A stretch of 64,000 nucleotides of DNA from Cyanobium sp. M30B3 (GTDB lineage: Bacteria > Cyanobacteriota > Cyanobacteriia > PCC-6307 > Cyanobiaceae): NCBI GenBank assembly GCA_018399015.1, contig CP073761.1, forward strand, positions 248,001 through 312,000, written 5' to 3'. The notes below the pieces were generated by a model. The model worked only from the letters and a program-made list of their open reading frames with translations. It was not told where the DNA came from and did not search any database. This document shows positions 1 to 11,105 of this stretch, piece by piece. The stretch's first letter is position 1. Every line of letters starts with the position of its first letter. A program made the position numbers and the translations under genes.

Positions 1-171
1 GCCACTGGTGGTGATCAGGGCCACAACCTGGCGATCATCCCCAGAGAGGATGCGATAGGTGCGGCCATCCGAGCAGCAGCGCATCTGGGCCTCCTGATGG
101 GCCCAGTACTCCAGCTGGGCTGTGCCCTGATCAACCCAGCCCGCTGGATGGAGTGCCTGAATCACAAACAT
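1..171 (-). CDS. Hypothetical protein, N-terminal part (runs off window)
   Basis: The first 57 codons of a minus-strand gene that continues past the left edge. It starts at ATG 169-171, and a good ribosome binding site (AAAGGA, complement of 182-187) lies about 10 bases upstream, which decides the start. The visible residues begin MFVIQALHPAGWVDQG and include a paired cysteine (MRCCSDG) followed by a short basic/hydrophobic strand pattern. No family is recognised and no signal peptide or membrane segment is visible. Function unknown. Confidence 0.6.
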   Translation of the reverse strand, partial: MFVIQALHPAGWVDQGTAQLEYWAHQEAQMRCCSDGRTYRILSGDDRQVVALITTSG

Positions 172-208
172 GGTGTGCTGATCCTTTGTTTGAACTGCCT
201 ACAGCCAA

Positions 209-669
209 TCAAGCCCTCACTGGGCTGCATCGAACAAAGCAACCTGGTCTCTTTGGGATCAACCCCGATCGCGGCCCTGCCTGTTCCTTCTGAACGGCTT
301 TTGGTGTGCATTTCCAGTCATCACCTGGGCGAGAGAGGCGGCCGGTTGCCGGTGCCCAGCCCTTCTGCCGCACCAGGTCGTCGCTCCAACCCTGGCAGCG
401 GCTGGGCCTGACAGATGAGGAGTGGCTGCTGACGTCCAGGACCGAAGGCGAGACCAGCAGCAACAGGCCGACGCTCGAGATGATGGCGATGGGCAGCCAG
501 GCGGAACAGACTCCCGTACCCGCCCTACGCCCAGAGGGTGCGCGGTGACCTCGACCACGTCATCGCAGGGGACGCCGGGGGCCTCCTCCAGCTCAAACAG
601 CAGCAGGGCTGACCCCAGCCAGGCGGCCGCAGGCCTGCAGGGCCCGTGCAGATCCTCTGCACCGCTCAC
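209..669 (-). pseudogene. Frameshifted small membrane protein, unknown function
   Basis: Two minus-strand frames with GC-rich third positions abut around 500-525. The upstream one starts at GTG 667-669 and reads ...FELEEAPGVPCDDVVEV...; the downstream one contains a clear membrane segment (AWLPIAIISSVGLLLLV) followed by a soluble tail ending at 209. Adding one base near the junction joins them into 154 codons. I do not recognise the family. It could be an intact gene with a base missing from the sequence, a decayed gene, or chance in a high-GC region. The rest of 172-802 holds nothing else convincing, apart from a short inverted repeat at 212-226 and a possible -10 (TAGCGT) at 776-781 before the next gene. 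Confidence 0.3.
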
Positions 670-802
670 GTCAAGCCCATGGCTTGCCCGCCAGAAGCGG
701 TTGACATGCTCCCCTGATGCGCATGCCGGTAGTGAGCACTACTGGCTGTTGCTTTCTGATTTCGGGCGCCACGGCTAGCGTGGAGCAACCGCACCCCTCG
801 GC

Positions 803-1093
803 ATGACCCAGCTGCACGACCTGCGTCTGCGCCTGCTGGTGCAGCAGGAGACCCAGCGGATCCTCGACAGCCAGCCCGACGAGCTGGAGCTCTCCCTGGT
901 GCAGGCCCGCTGCCTCTGCTGGCTCGCCCTGCTGGCCGAGGCCCACGAGGAGCAGGCCAGCGATGCCGAGCGCCGGGGCGACACGGAGCAGGCCATGGGC
1001 TGGTTTGCCGACTCGATGCGCCTGCGGGACGTGATCCAGGTGGTGAGCTCGATCGAGATTCCGATCCCGGATGCCGAGGAGCTCAGCGCCTGA
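803..1093 (+). CDS. Conserved-looking hypothetical protein, 96 aa
   Basis: A small acidic, almost wholly helical protein starting MTQLHDLRLRLL. It has heptad-like leucine spacing across residues 5-50 and several alanine/glutamate stretches (LLAEAHEEQASDAERRG), which suggests a short coiled coil or helical hairpin. There is no signal peptide, cysteine motif or recognised domain. It ends 37 bases before the start of the next same-strand gene, so the two may be co-transcribed. Function unknown; codon use matches the surrounding genes, so I take it as real. Confidence 0.6.
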   Translation: MTQLHDLRLRLLVQQETQRILDSQPDELELSLVQARCLCWLALLAEAHEEQASDAERRGDTEQAMGWFADSMRLRDVIQVVSSIEIPIPDAEELSA

Positions 1094-1130
1094 GCCGCCG
1101 CTGCGGTGCCATGATGGGATTTGTGAACAG

Positions 1131-1654
1131 ATGGGGAGTGCGGTGCCCGAAGAGCCCTGCCAGTGCCCTGATTGCCAGCGCTTCTATCGGGAACACGACC
1201 GATTGATTCGCGAAAATCCCACCCTGCGCCAGCAGCAGGAGCTCAACTGGGCTGCGCTGCAGTCGTTCCGCACCCTGGCGGGCCGGGTGATGGAGGAGCT
1301 CCAGAAGCAGGAGGAGCTGCTCAAGCAGGGCGACGGCGCTGATCCTGGCGCCGAGCCCCCCCAGGGCTCCGGAGCCGCTCCGGCTGCCCCCGGGCAGGCC
1401 TCCACCGCCGCCGCTGGAGCGGCTGAGGTCTCAGCGGAAGCCGATGGCCTGCAGCAGGCGATGGCCGACCTGGAGAACATCAACGCCCACCTGTTCTCGA
1501 TCGAGGCGCTGATGGAGCGCATCTTCGACGTGCGCGTGCCCGAGCCGGTGGAGCAGATGTTCCGCGAGGTGGCCGGTGAGCTGGCCCCCGATCCGCTCAA
1601 CGCGGACCGGTTGCGGCTCAACCGGCTCCTGCACCAGACCCCCGACCTGCCCGG

Positions 1655-1658
<4 letters not shown>
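1131..1658 (+). CDS. Hypothetical protein with N-terminal Cys cluster and coiled coil
   Basis: About 175 aa from ATG 1131; an upstream in-frame start at 1071 would overlap the previous gene. An N-terminal CxCxxC motif (CQCPDC) is followed by a glutamine/glutamate-rich helix likely to form a coiled coil (roughly residues 25-65), then an Ala/Pro/Gly-rich linker (70-105) and a C-terminal helical domain. The cysteines could bind a metal, but no family is recognised. Its stop overlaps the stop of the convergent glycogen phosphorylase gene by 4 bases. Function unknown. Confidence 0.65.
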
Positions 1659-4176
<2,518 letters not shown>

Positions 4177-4177
<1 letters not shown>

Positions 4178-6612
4178 CAGTGTTCCGTGGGGGTCCAGCG
4201 CCAGTTGGTGATCTCGGGTGAATCCATGCCGTGGAGGTGGGCATAGCTGCGGTGCTGGAGGATCGCCTCCTTCATCCGCTCCTTGATGTGGGCCGCGCGG
4301 GACCCTAACCCCGGCACCCGGTCGATCACATCGATCACCAGGTTGAAGCGGTCGATCTGGTTGTTCATCGCCAGCTCCAGGGGCGTGTTGATGTTGCCCT
4401 TCTCCTTGTAGCCGCGCACGTGGATGTTGGCGTGGTTGGTACGGTGGTAGGTGAGCCGGTGGATCAGCCACGGATAGCCGTGGAAGTTGAAGATCACCGG
4501 CCGGTCGGTGGTGAACAGGCTGTCGAAGTCGCGGTCGCTGAGGCCATGGGGGTGCTCGTCGGGGGTGGTGAGCGAAAACAGCTTCACCACGTTGAGCACG
4601 CGGATCTTCAGGTGGGGGATCTCCATGCGCAGGATCTCCACCGCCGCCAGGGTCTCCTTGGTGGGGATGTCGCCGGCGCAGGCCATCACCACATCTGGCT
4701 CGTCGGGCTCGGTGCCGTTGTCGTCGTTGCTGGCCCAGCTCCACAGGCCGATGCCCTTGGCCACGTGGGTGCGGGCCTGCTCCAGGGTGAGGTACTGCAG
4801 GTGGCTCTGCTTGTCACTCACGATGATGTTGCACACATTGTTTTCCACCAGGGCCTCTTCGGCCACCGCCAGCAGGCAGTTGGCGTCGGCGGGCAGGTAC
4901 ACCCGCACCACCTCGCCGCTCTTGTTGCCGGCCAGGTCGATGAAGCCGGGGTCCTGGTGGGTGAAGCCGTTGTGGTCCTGGCGCCACACGGTGGAGCTGA
5001 TCAGGCAGTTCCAGGGGCCTATGGGGGCCCGCCAGGGGGCGTGGTGGATGCAGCTCTCCAGCCACTTGGCGTGCTGGTTGAACATCGAGGCGATCACATG
5101 GGCGAAGGCCTCGTAGGTGTGGAAGAAGCCGTAGCGGCCGGTGAGCAGGTAGCCCTCCATCATTCCCACCAGGGTGTGTTCGGAGAGCATCTCCACCACC
5201 CGGCCGCTGCGGGAGAGCTCGCTGCCGTTCATGTCCTCCGGCAGGAACTCCTCCATCCACACCTTCTTGCTCACCTCGTAGATCGCCTGCAGGCGGTTGG
5301 AGGCCGTTTCATCGGGGCCGAACACCCGCAGTGAATCAGGGTTGCCGGCGATGGCATCGCGCAGCAGCTCGCCGAGGGGATAGGTGTTCTCGGCCTCGCT
5401 CTGGCCTGGAGCCGCCACCGGCACGGCGTAGGCCTCCACCGGAGGCAGGTGCAGCTTGCGGCGCAGCAGGCCGCCGTTGGCGTGGGGGTTGGAGCCCATG
5501 CGGCGCCGGCCCTCGGGGGAGAGGGCCTTCAGCTCCGGCCGCAGCCGGCCCTGCTCATCGAACAGCTCCCAGGGGCGGTAGCTCTTCAGCCAGGCCTCCA
5601 GCTGCTGCAGCTGGGCGGTGTCCTGGCGGGGTTTGGCCAGGGGCACCTGGTGGGCGCGCCAGAAATTTTCCACCTTCTTGTCGCCCACGTACTGGGGACC
5701 GGTCCAGCCCTTGGGGGAGCGCAGCACGATCATCGGCCAGTGGGGCCGGGTGGCGTTGCTGGGGTCGCCGCTGGCCCGGGCCTCGGCCCGGATCGCCAGG
5801 ATGCGGCCGATGGCGGTGTCCATCGCCTCGGCCATGGCGGCGTGCATGGCCATCGGCTCGCTGCCCTCCACGAACAGCGGCTCCCAGCCGTAGCCGCGCA
5901 TCAACGTGGCCAGCTCGTCTTTGGGGATGCGGGCCAGCAGGGTTGGGTTGGCGATCTTGTAGCCGTTCAGGTGCAGCACCGGCAGCACGGCACCGTCGCT
6001 CACCGGATTGATGAATTTATTGATGTGCCAGCTGGTGGCCAGGGGGCCGGTTTCGGCCTCGCCGTCCCCCACGCAGGCGATGGCGATCAGCTCCGGGTTG
6101 TCGAACACCGCGCCGCAGGCGTGGGAGAGCACATAACCGAGCTCGCCGCCTTCGTGGATCGAACCGGGGGTTTCCGGGGTGCAGTGGCTGCCGATGTGCC
6201 CCGGAAACGAGAACTGCTTCATGAACCGCCGCATGCCCTCGGCGTCCTGCGACTTGTCCGGATAGATCTCGCTGTAGGAGCCGTCGAGGTAGGTGGGGGC
6301 CAGCACCCCCGGGGCGCCATGGCCCGGCCCCGACAGGTAGATCATGTCCAGGTCGTGCCGGCGGATCAGCCGGTTGGCGTGGGTCCAGATGAACGATTGC
6401 CCCGGACTGGAGCCCCAGTGGCCCAGCAGCCGGTTCTTGATGTGCTCCGGCTGGAGGGGCTCCGTGAGCAGCGGGTTGTCCTGGAGGTAGATCATGCCCA
6501 CCGCCAGGTAGTTGGCGGCGCGCCACCAGGCATCGAGGTGCTCGAGCTCGGAGCTGGAAGGGGCCTGGACGCTCTGGGGGTCCGGGGCGTGGGAGATGCC
6601 GGTGGACTGCAC
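4177..6612 (-). CDS. xfp: Xylulose-5-phosphate/fructose-6-phosphate phosphoketolase
   Basis: Thiamine-diphosphate enzyme that splits xylulose-5-P (or fructose-6-P) with phosphate into acetyl-P and glyceraldehyde-3-P (erythrose-4-P), a carbon-saving bypass to acetyl units. 811 aa, full length. Visible signatures are SGPGHGAPG (94-102), the ThDP motif GDGEAETGP from about 182, and [13 protein letters not shown] in the middle domain. GTG start at 6610-6612. It is the first gene of a two-gene operon with glgP. The 148-base gap to the divergent antiporter gene must hold both promoters; I see no clear boxes there. Confidence 0.97.
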
Positions 6613-6760
6613 GGGATCGCCTGGTTCGGGTTGTCCAGAACGTAGCGATGGCTGCCACGCAGAACGTCAAGATCCGGTTAGGCATCAGGAAGCGAACACC
6701 GGCAACCGACCAGCCGCCGAAGTCCCGCAGCAGTGGCCTTAGGGTCGGCCCCACCTGTAG

Positions 6761-8122
6761 ATGCGTATGTCCTGGCCAGCTGTGCTGCTCGAGGTGGGCA
6801 ACCACCAGTTGGAAGTTGCCGAAACCCTGCTCTCCGTGGGGGAATTCCTGGTGATCTTTCTGGCCGCCAGGGCCCTGGCCGAACTGATGGTGCGCATCCA
6901 GCTGCCGACCATCCTCGGCGAGCTGGTGGCCGGGGTGCTGATCGGCGTGTCCGGCCTGCACCTGATCGTGCCACCCGACACCCAGGCCCAGCTCAGTGGC
7001 GCCGTGCTGGGCCTGGTGGGCTCCCTGGCCGACATCACCCCGGCGGCGGTGCAGGAGCTCTACACAGAAACGTTCCCCAACCTCCAGGCCGTGTCCCAGA
7101 TCGGCCTGTTCGCCCTGCTGTTCCTTACAGGCCTGGAGAGTGATCTCGACGAGCTGGTGGCGGTGGGGACCCAGGCCATCACCGTGGCGGTGACCGGGGT
7201 AGTGCTCCCCTTTGCCCTGGGCACGGCCGGCCTCTACTACCTCTTCCATGTGCCCCTGATCCCGGCGGTGTTCGCCGGGGCGGCCATGACCGCCACCTCG
7301 ATCGGGATCACGGCGAGTGTGTTCAGCGAGCTCAAGTTCCTCAAGACCCGCGAGGGCCAGACCGTGATCGGCGCCGCCGTGCTCGATGACATCCTCGGCA
7401 TCGTGATCCTGGCGGTGGTGGTGAGCCTCGCCGGCGGCGGGGCCTTCGCCGTGGGGCCCATCCTCAAGTTGCTGATTGCGGCCGGGGTGTTCGTGGCGGC
7501 GGCCCTGTTCCTCAGCCGCACGGCGGCGCCGGCCTTCGACTGGGTGCTGGATCAGCTCAAGGCACCGGGGGAAGCAGCGGTGGCCTCGTTCCTGGTGCTG
7601 TCGATCTGCTGCTTTGCTGCCCAGGCCATCGGCCTGGAGGCTGCCCTGGGGGCGTTCGCGGCCGGCCTGATCCTCAGTGCCTCCAAGCACACCCACGCGA
7701 TCGATGCCGCCGTGAAGCCGCTGGTGGCCCTGTTCGCCACCATCTTCTTCGTGCTGATCGGCACCGGCATGGACCTGGCGGTGCTCAATCCCTTCAACCC
7801 CGAGAACCGGGAGGGCCTGATCATCGCGGCCTTCCTGCTGGTGGTGGCGATCGTCGGCAAGATCGCCTCGGGCTGGAGCTACGTGAGCAAGGAGAAGACC
7901 AACCGGCTGGTGGTGGGGTTGGGGATGATGCCCCGCGGTGAGGTGGGTCTGATCTTCCTGGGCCTCGGCACCCAGGCCGGCCTGCTCACCAAGCCCCTGG
8001 AGGCCGCCATCCTGCTGATGGTGATCGGCACCACCTTCCTGGCACCGATCCTGCTACGCGTGGTGTTGCGCGGCAACAGCGGAGGCCCCGACCTTGACCC
8101 CCTCGCCGAAGTCCCCACCTGA
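6761..8122 (+). CDS. Na+/H+ (cation:proton) antiporter, CPA2 family
   Basis: Integral membrane protein of 453 aa with about 12-13 hydrophobic segments, no TrkA-N or other cytoplasmic tail. It matches the Na+/H+ exchanger fold: the conserved segment LPTILGELVAGVLIG near residue 50, LLFLTGLESDLDEL near 120, GAAVLDDILGIVIL near 210 (two ion-binding-type aspartates) and MMPRGEVGLIFLGLG near 390. Expected role is extrusion of Na+ (or K+) in exchange for protons at the plasma or thylakoid membrane for pH and salt homeostasis. Start ATG 6761 (an in-frame ATG at 6767 is also possible). Overlaps the next gene by 29 bases. Confidence 0.9.
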   Translation: MRMSWPAVLLEVGNHQLEVAETLLSVGEFLVIFLAARALAELMVRIQLPTILGELVAGVLIGVSGLHLIVPPDTQAQLSGAVLGLVGSLADITPAAVQELYTETFPNLQAVSQIGLFALLFLTGLESDLDELVAVGTQAITVAVTGVVLPFALGTAGLYYLFHVPLIPAVFAGAAMTATSIGITASVFSELKFLKTREGQTVIGAAVLDDILGIVILAVVVSLAGGGAFAVGPILKLLIAAGVFVAAALFLSRTAAPAFDWVLDQLKAPGEAAVASFLVLSICCFAAQAIGLEAALGAFAAGLILSASKHTHAIDAAVKPLVALFATIFFVLIGTGMDLAVLNPFNPENREGLIIAAFLLVVAIVGKIASGWSYVSKEKTNRLVVGLGMMPRGEVGLIFLGLGTQAGLLTKPLEAAILLMVIGTTFLAPILLRVVLRGNSGGPDLDPLAEVPT

Positions 8123-8651
8123 ACAGCGCTTCTGGCGCCGCTGGGGCCTCAGCTGGGGCGGCTGGCTGGACAACCGCCGCGGCGAGTGGTGGCTGCTGGC
8201 CCAGGTGGCGCTGATCCTGGCCCACGCCCTGCCCCCCTGGCCGGCCCCCGGCAGCTGGGGCTACGCCTGGCCCCTGCCGCTGGCCCTCAGTGGCGCCGTG
8301 CTCCTGCTGCTCGGTCTGGCGTTGGCGCTGCAGGCCTTCCTGCGGCTTGGGCCCAGCCTCACCCCGCTGCCCGAGCCGATGGCCGGGGCGGCGCTGGTCA
8401 CCACCGGCGCCTACGCCCGCTGCCGCCACCCGCTGTATCAGGCGGTGCTGCTCTGTTCGCTCGGCGTGACCTTGGCCCTGGGCAGTCTTCTCCACCTGGC
8501 CCTGCTGCTCGGCCTGTGTGCGGTGCTGGGGGGCAAGGCCCGCCGCGAGGAGCGCGCCCTGGCGGCCGCGCACCCGGAGTACGCCGCCTACCGGGCCGCC
8601 ATGCCGGCGATCATTCCCCGTCTCCCCTGGCTCGACTGGCGAGCGCTGTGA
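8094..8651 (+). CDS. Isoprenylcysteine/phospholipid methyltransferase-like membrane protein
   Basis: 185 aa with four or five membrane segments. The C-terminal half carries the ICMT/PEMT-type signature: TGAYARCRHPLYQAVLL (near 110-125) and the downstream EE...AAHPEYAAYRA pattern that binds S-adenosylmethionine in this superfamily. The substrate cannot be told from sequence; bacterial members methylate lipids or small molecules. It starts at TTG 8094 inside the end of the antiporter gene, so translation is probably coupled. Its 3' end overlaps the convergent small membrane gene by 41 bases. Confidence 0.75.
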   Translation: MTPSPKSPPEQRFWRRWGLSWGGWLDNRRGEWWLLAQVALILAHALPPWPAPGSWGYAWPLPLALSGAVLLLLGLALALQAFLRLGPSLTPLPEPMAGAALVTTGAYARCRHPLYQAVLLCSLGVTLALGSLLHLALLLGLCAVLGGKARREERALAAAHPEYAAYRAAMPAIIPRLPWLDWRAL

Positions 8652-8961
8652 ACAGGCCCCAGCCGGCGGCGATCAGCCCCAGGCTGCTCGCCCAGCCGGG
8701 GCCGAGGGCCCAGCCCAGGGCCAGGCAGGTGAGGGTGCCGATGGCCAGGGCCAGGGCCAGGCTGGCCAGCACCAGCAGCAGCTGTTGCAGCCCAGGCTCC
8801 AGGCCGCTGGCCTCCAGGCTCTCCTCCAGGCGGCTGAGCGGCAGGCTGAGGGGCAGATAGAGGGCCAGGGCCCAGAGGGCGATGCCTGGCAGCAGGGCGG
8901 ACCAGTCGGGGCCGGCGAGGAGCAAGGGGCCAGGGCGATTCTCCCTAGCATCGGCCCCCAC
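8611..8961 (-). CDS. Small hydrophobic membrane protein, unknown function
   Basis: 116 aa with three predicted membrane helices (roughly residues 20-42, 57-80 and 88-108), a GTG start and a short basic C-terminus (ASRARGDGE). No family recognised. It is convergent with, and overlaps by 41 bases, the methyltransferase-like gene; it is divergent from the alpha/beta hydrolase gene, with only 11 bases between start codons. The hydrophobic pattern is regular enough to accept as a gene, but an antisense artefact of high GC cannot be fully excluded. Confidence 0.55.
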   Translation of the reverse strand: MGADARENRPGPLLLAGPDWSALLPGIALWALALYLPLSLPLSRLEESLEASGLEPGLQQLLLVLASLALALAIGTLTCLALGWALGPGWASSLGLIAAGWGLFTALASRARGDGE

Positions 8962-8972
8962 GCCGCCTGGCC

Positions 8973-9938
8973 TTGCTCACCCCCTCCGCCCTGGTTCAGC
9001 CCTGGACCCACCTCGGCCATCCGGTGCATGCCCTGCGGGCCGGCCCGGAGCAGCCCGAGGGGCCGGCCGTGCTGCTGGTGCACGGCTTCGGGGCCAGCAC
9101 CGACCACTGGCGCTTCAACATCCCCGTGCTGGCCGAGCGCCACGAGGTGCACGCCCTCGATCTGCTCGGCTTCGGCCGCAGCGCCAAGCCCGCCGGACTC
9201 GGCTATGGCGGTGCCCTCTGGCGCGACCAGCTGGCCGCCTACGTGGAGGAGCGCATCGGCCGGCCCACGGTGCTGGTGGGCAATTCCCTCGGCGGTTTCG
9301 CCGCCCTAGCGGCCGGTGCTGCCCTGGGGGATGGGGCGGCTGGGGTGGTGCTGCTCAATGCGGCCGGCCCGTTCAGCGATGAACAGGCTCCGCCCAGGGG
9401 CTGGGCGGCCATCGCCCGCCAGACGATCGGCGGCGCTCTGCTCAGGAGCCCGGTGCTGCAGCGGCTGCTGTTCGAGAACATGCGCCGGCCGGCCACGGTC
9501 CGCCGCACCCTCAACCAGGTGTATCTGGACCGCACCAACGTGGATGACGACCTGGTGGAGGCGATCCTGCGCCCCTCGCGCGATCCGGGGGCCTTCGGGG
9601 TGTTCCGCACCGTGTTCGACATCCCCCGCGGCCAGCCCCTCGACGAGCTGTTCGCCGAGCTGGCTTGCCCGCTGCTGCTGCTCTGGGGCATCCGCGACCC
9701 CTGGATCAACGCCGCCGGCCGCCGCGCCGCCTTCCAGCGCCACGCCCCGGCGGCCACCAGTGAGGTGGTGTTGGAGGCGGGCCACTGCCCCCACGACGAG
9801 GTGCCGGAGCAGGTGAACAGCGCCCTGCTGGAGTGGCTGGCGGGCCTGCCTGCGGGCGGTCGTGGCCCTACGCCTGGGGCTGAACCCCGGGCAGCCGGCC
9901 CCGCGCCAGCTGCTGTTTCGGGTCGAACTGGCGCTTGA
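8973..9938 (+). CDS. Alpha/beta-fold hydrolase
   Basis: 321 aa hydrolase of the alpha/beta superfamily. Oxyanion-hole motif LLVHGFGAS near residue 35, nucleophile elbow GNSLGG (about 107-112), acid residue in LLWGIRDPW and catalytic histidine in EAGHCPHDE near 275. The cap region between the nucleophile and the acid is typical of the cyanobacterial/chloroplast pheophytinase-like and epoxide hydrolase-like group, but the substrate is unknown. TTG start at 8973. The C-terminal 35-40 residues after the histidine are low-complexity and overlap glcE by 71 bases, an unusually long tail; one missing base near 9860 would give a stop at 9881 instead. Confidence 0.88.
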   Translation: MLTPSALVQPWTHLGHPVHALRAGPEQPEGPAVLLVHGFGASTDHWRFNIPVLAERHEVHALDLLGFGRSAKPAGLGYGGALWRDQLAAYVEERIGRPTVLVGNSLGGFAALAAGAALGDGAAGVVLLNAAGPFSDEQAPPRGWAAIARQTIGGALLRSPVLQRLLFENMRRPATVRRTLNQVYLDRTNVDDDLVEAILRPSRDPGAFGVFRTVFDIPRGQPLDELFAELACPLLLLWGIRDPWINAAGRRAAFQRHAPAATSEVVLEAGHCPHDEVPEQVNSALLEWLAGLPAGGRGPTPGAEPRAAGPAPAAVSGRTGA

Positions 9939-11091
9939 TCGCCTCGATCACCGGCCGGGAGGGCGCATCCAGCCAGGCGGGAATGCGGCTGCCGGCCGGC
10001 TGCCGCAGCACGGTGAGATGGCCGCCCAGAGCGCCGCAGCGGCGGCGCAGCTGGTCCACCTGATGGCTCGCCAGCTGGGAGGGCTCGGCCCAGGCCATGC
10101 CCAGGCCACTGCCGGCGGCGAAACACCAGTTAGTCGCCGCCAGCTCAGGGGCCTGCAGCAATCCGGGCAGCTCGGCCGCGCGCACCCCCAGGCGCAGCAG
10201 CCAGGCCGGAGCGGCTGGCAGGGCCGCCCCGCTGCCGCCGCCCAGGCCCGCCCCCAGGTGCTGGCGCAGGCCGGCGGCGTCCAGGCACGCCACCGCCAGG
10301 CCCGGGGCGCGCTCGCGGATGCAGGCGATCTGCTCGTCGAGGGTCTGGGCGCTGATGCTGGCCAGGCTGAGCAGCAGGCCGCTGCTGGGGCTGGCCGGGC
10401 TGTCGAGGCTGGCCCCACAGGACGGAGCGGTCTGCTGCCAGTCGATCCGCTCGGGGCTGAGGCTGGAATCCAGCAGCCAGCGGGCCATGGCGGCCAGCTC
10501 GCCGGCCGGGCCCTGCAGCCACAGCCCCCGGCGCTCGGGTGGAACGGGCAGGGTACGCAGGGTGAGTTCGCTGATCAGGGCCAGGGATCCCCAGCTGCCG
10601 TTGAGCAGGCGCATCAGGTCGTACCCGGCCACGTTCTTCACCACCTGGCCGCCGGCCCGGGCGGCGGTGCCGTCGGCCCGCACCAGGCCGATGCCGATCA
10701 GCTGGTCGCGTACCCCCAGGTAGCGCTGGCGGGCGCCGCCCGCCAGGCCGCGGGCCACGAGCCCGCCCACGCTGCCGCTGGCGCTGCCGTCCGGGCCGCT
10801 GCCCCAGGGCCAGTCGAGGGCCAGCCACTGCCGGTGGTGGGCCAGTTCCTGCTGCAGCTCCACCAGTGGTGTGCCCGCCTGCACCGTCACGGTGAAATCG
10901 TCGGGGCTGAAGCTGAGGATCCGGTTCAGCCGCCCGGTGCTCAGCACCAGCGGCTCGCTCCGCCCCGGCCCCGCCTGCACCGCCGGCCCCCAGGCCAGGC
11001 GGCTGCCGCTGCCGGCCGGCAGCCAGGGGGAGGCCTGCCGGTGCAGGTCCCGCACCAGCTCCTGCAGCTCGCTGGGCTCAGGACAGATCAC
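9868..11091 (-). CDS. glcE: Glycolate oxidase/dehydrogenase FAD-binding subunit GlcE
   Basis: FAD-linked subunit of the glycolate dehydrogenase that oxidises photorespiratory glycolate to glyoxylate. 407 aa. The PCMH-type FAD-binding domain occupies the first half: LVLSTGRLNRI..., GSGPDGSASGSVGGLVA (the pyrophosphate-binding loop) and VVKNVAGYDLMRLL, a signature of GlcE. GTG start at 11089-11091, 14 bases from the start of the divergent sugar-acid kinase. The partner iron-sulfur subunit gene glcF lies 5.3 kb further on, not in the same operon, and no glcD is in the window. Confidence 0.88.
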   Translation of the reverse strand: MICPEPSELQELVRDLHRQASPWLPAGSGSRLAWGPAVQAGPGRSEPLVLSTGRLNRILSFSPDDFTVTVQAGTPLVELQQELAHHRQWLALDWPWGSGPDGSASGSVGGLVARGLAGGARQRYLGVRDQLIGIGLVRADGTAARAGGQVVKNVAGYDLMRLLNGSWGSLALISELTLRTLPVPPERRGLWLQGPAGELAAMARWLLDSSLSPERIDWQQTAPSCGASLDSPASPSSGLLLSLASISAQTLDEQIACIRERAPGLAVACLDAAGLRQHLGAGLGGGSGAALPAAPAWLLRLGVRAAELPGLLQAPELAATNWCFAAGSGLGMAWAEPSQLASHQVDQLRRRCGALGGHLTVLRQPAGSRIPAWLDAPSRPVIEAIKRQFDPKQQLARGRLPGVQPQA

Positions 11092-11105
11092 GGCACGATG
11101 GTGCC

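Noticed and set aside
212-226. Inverted repeat AGCCC-TCACT-GGGCT as a terminator
   Set aside because: Short stem and no T run on either strand, and it lies upstream of, not after, the gene at 1-171.
9860-9938. Possible sixth single-base loss at the 3' end of the alpha/beta hydrolase gene
   Set aside because: One added base would give a stop at 9881 and a shorter overlap with glcE, but the present frame is also a valid ending and the tail is not conserved either way; the evidence is too weak to claim.
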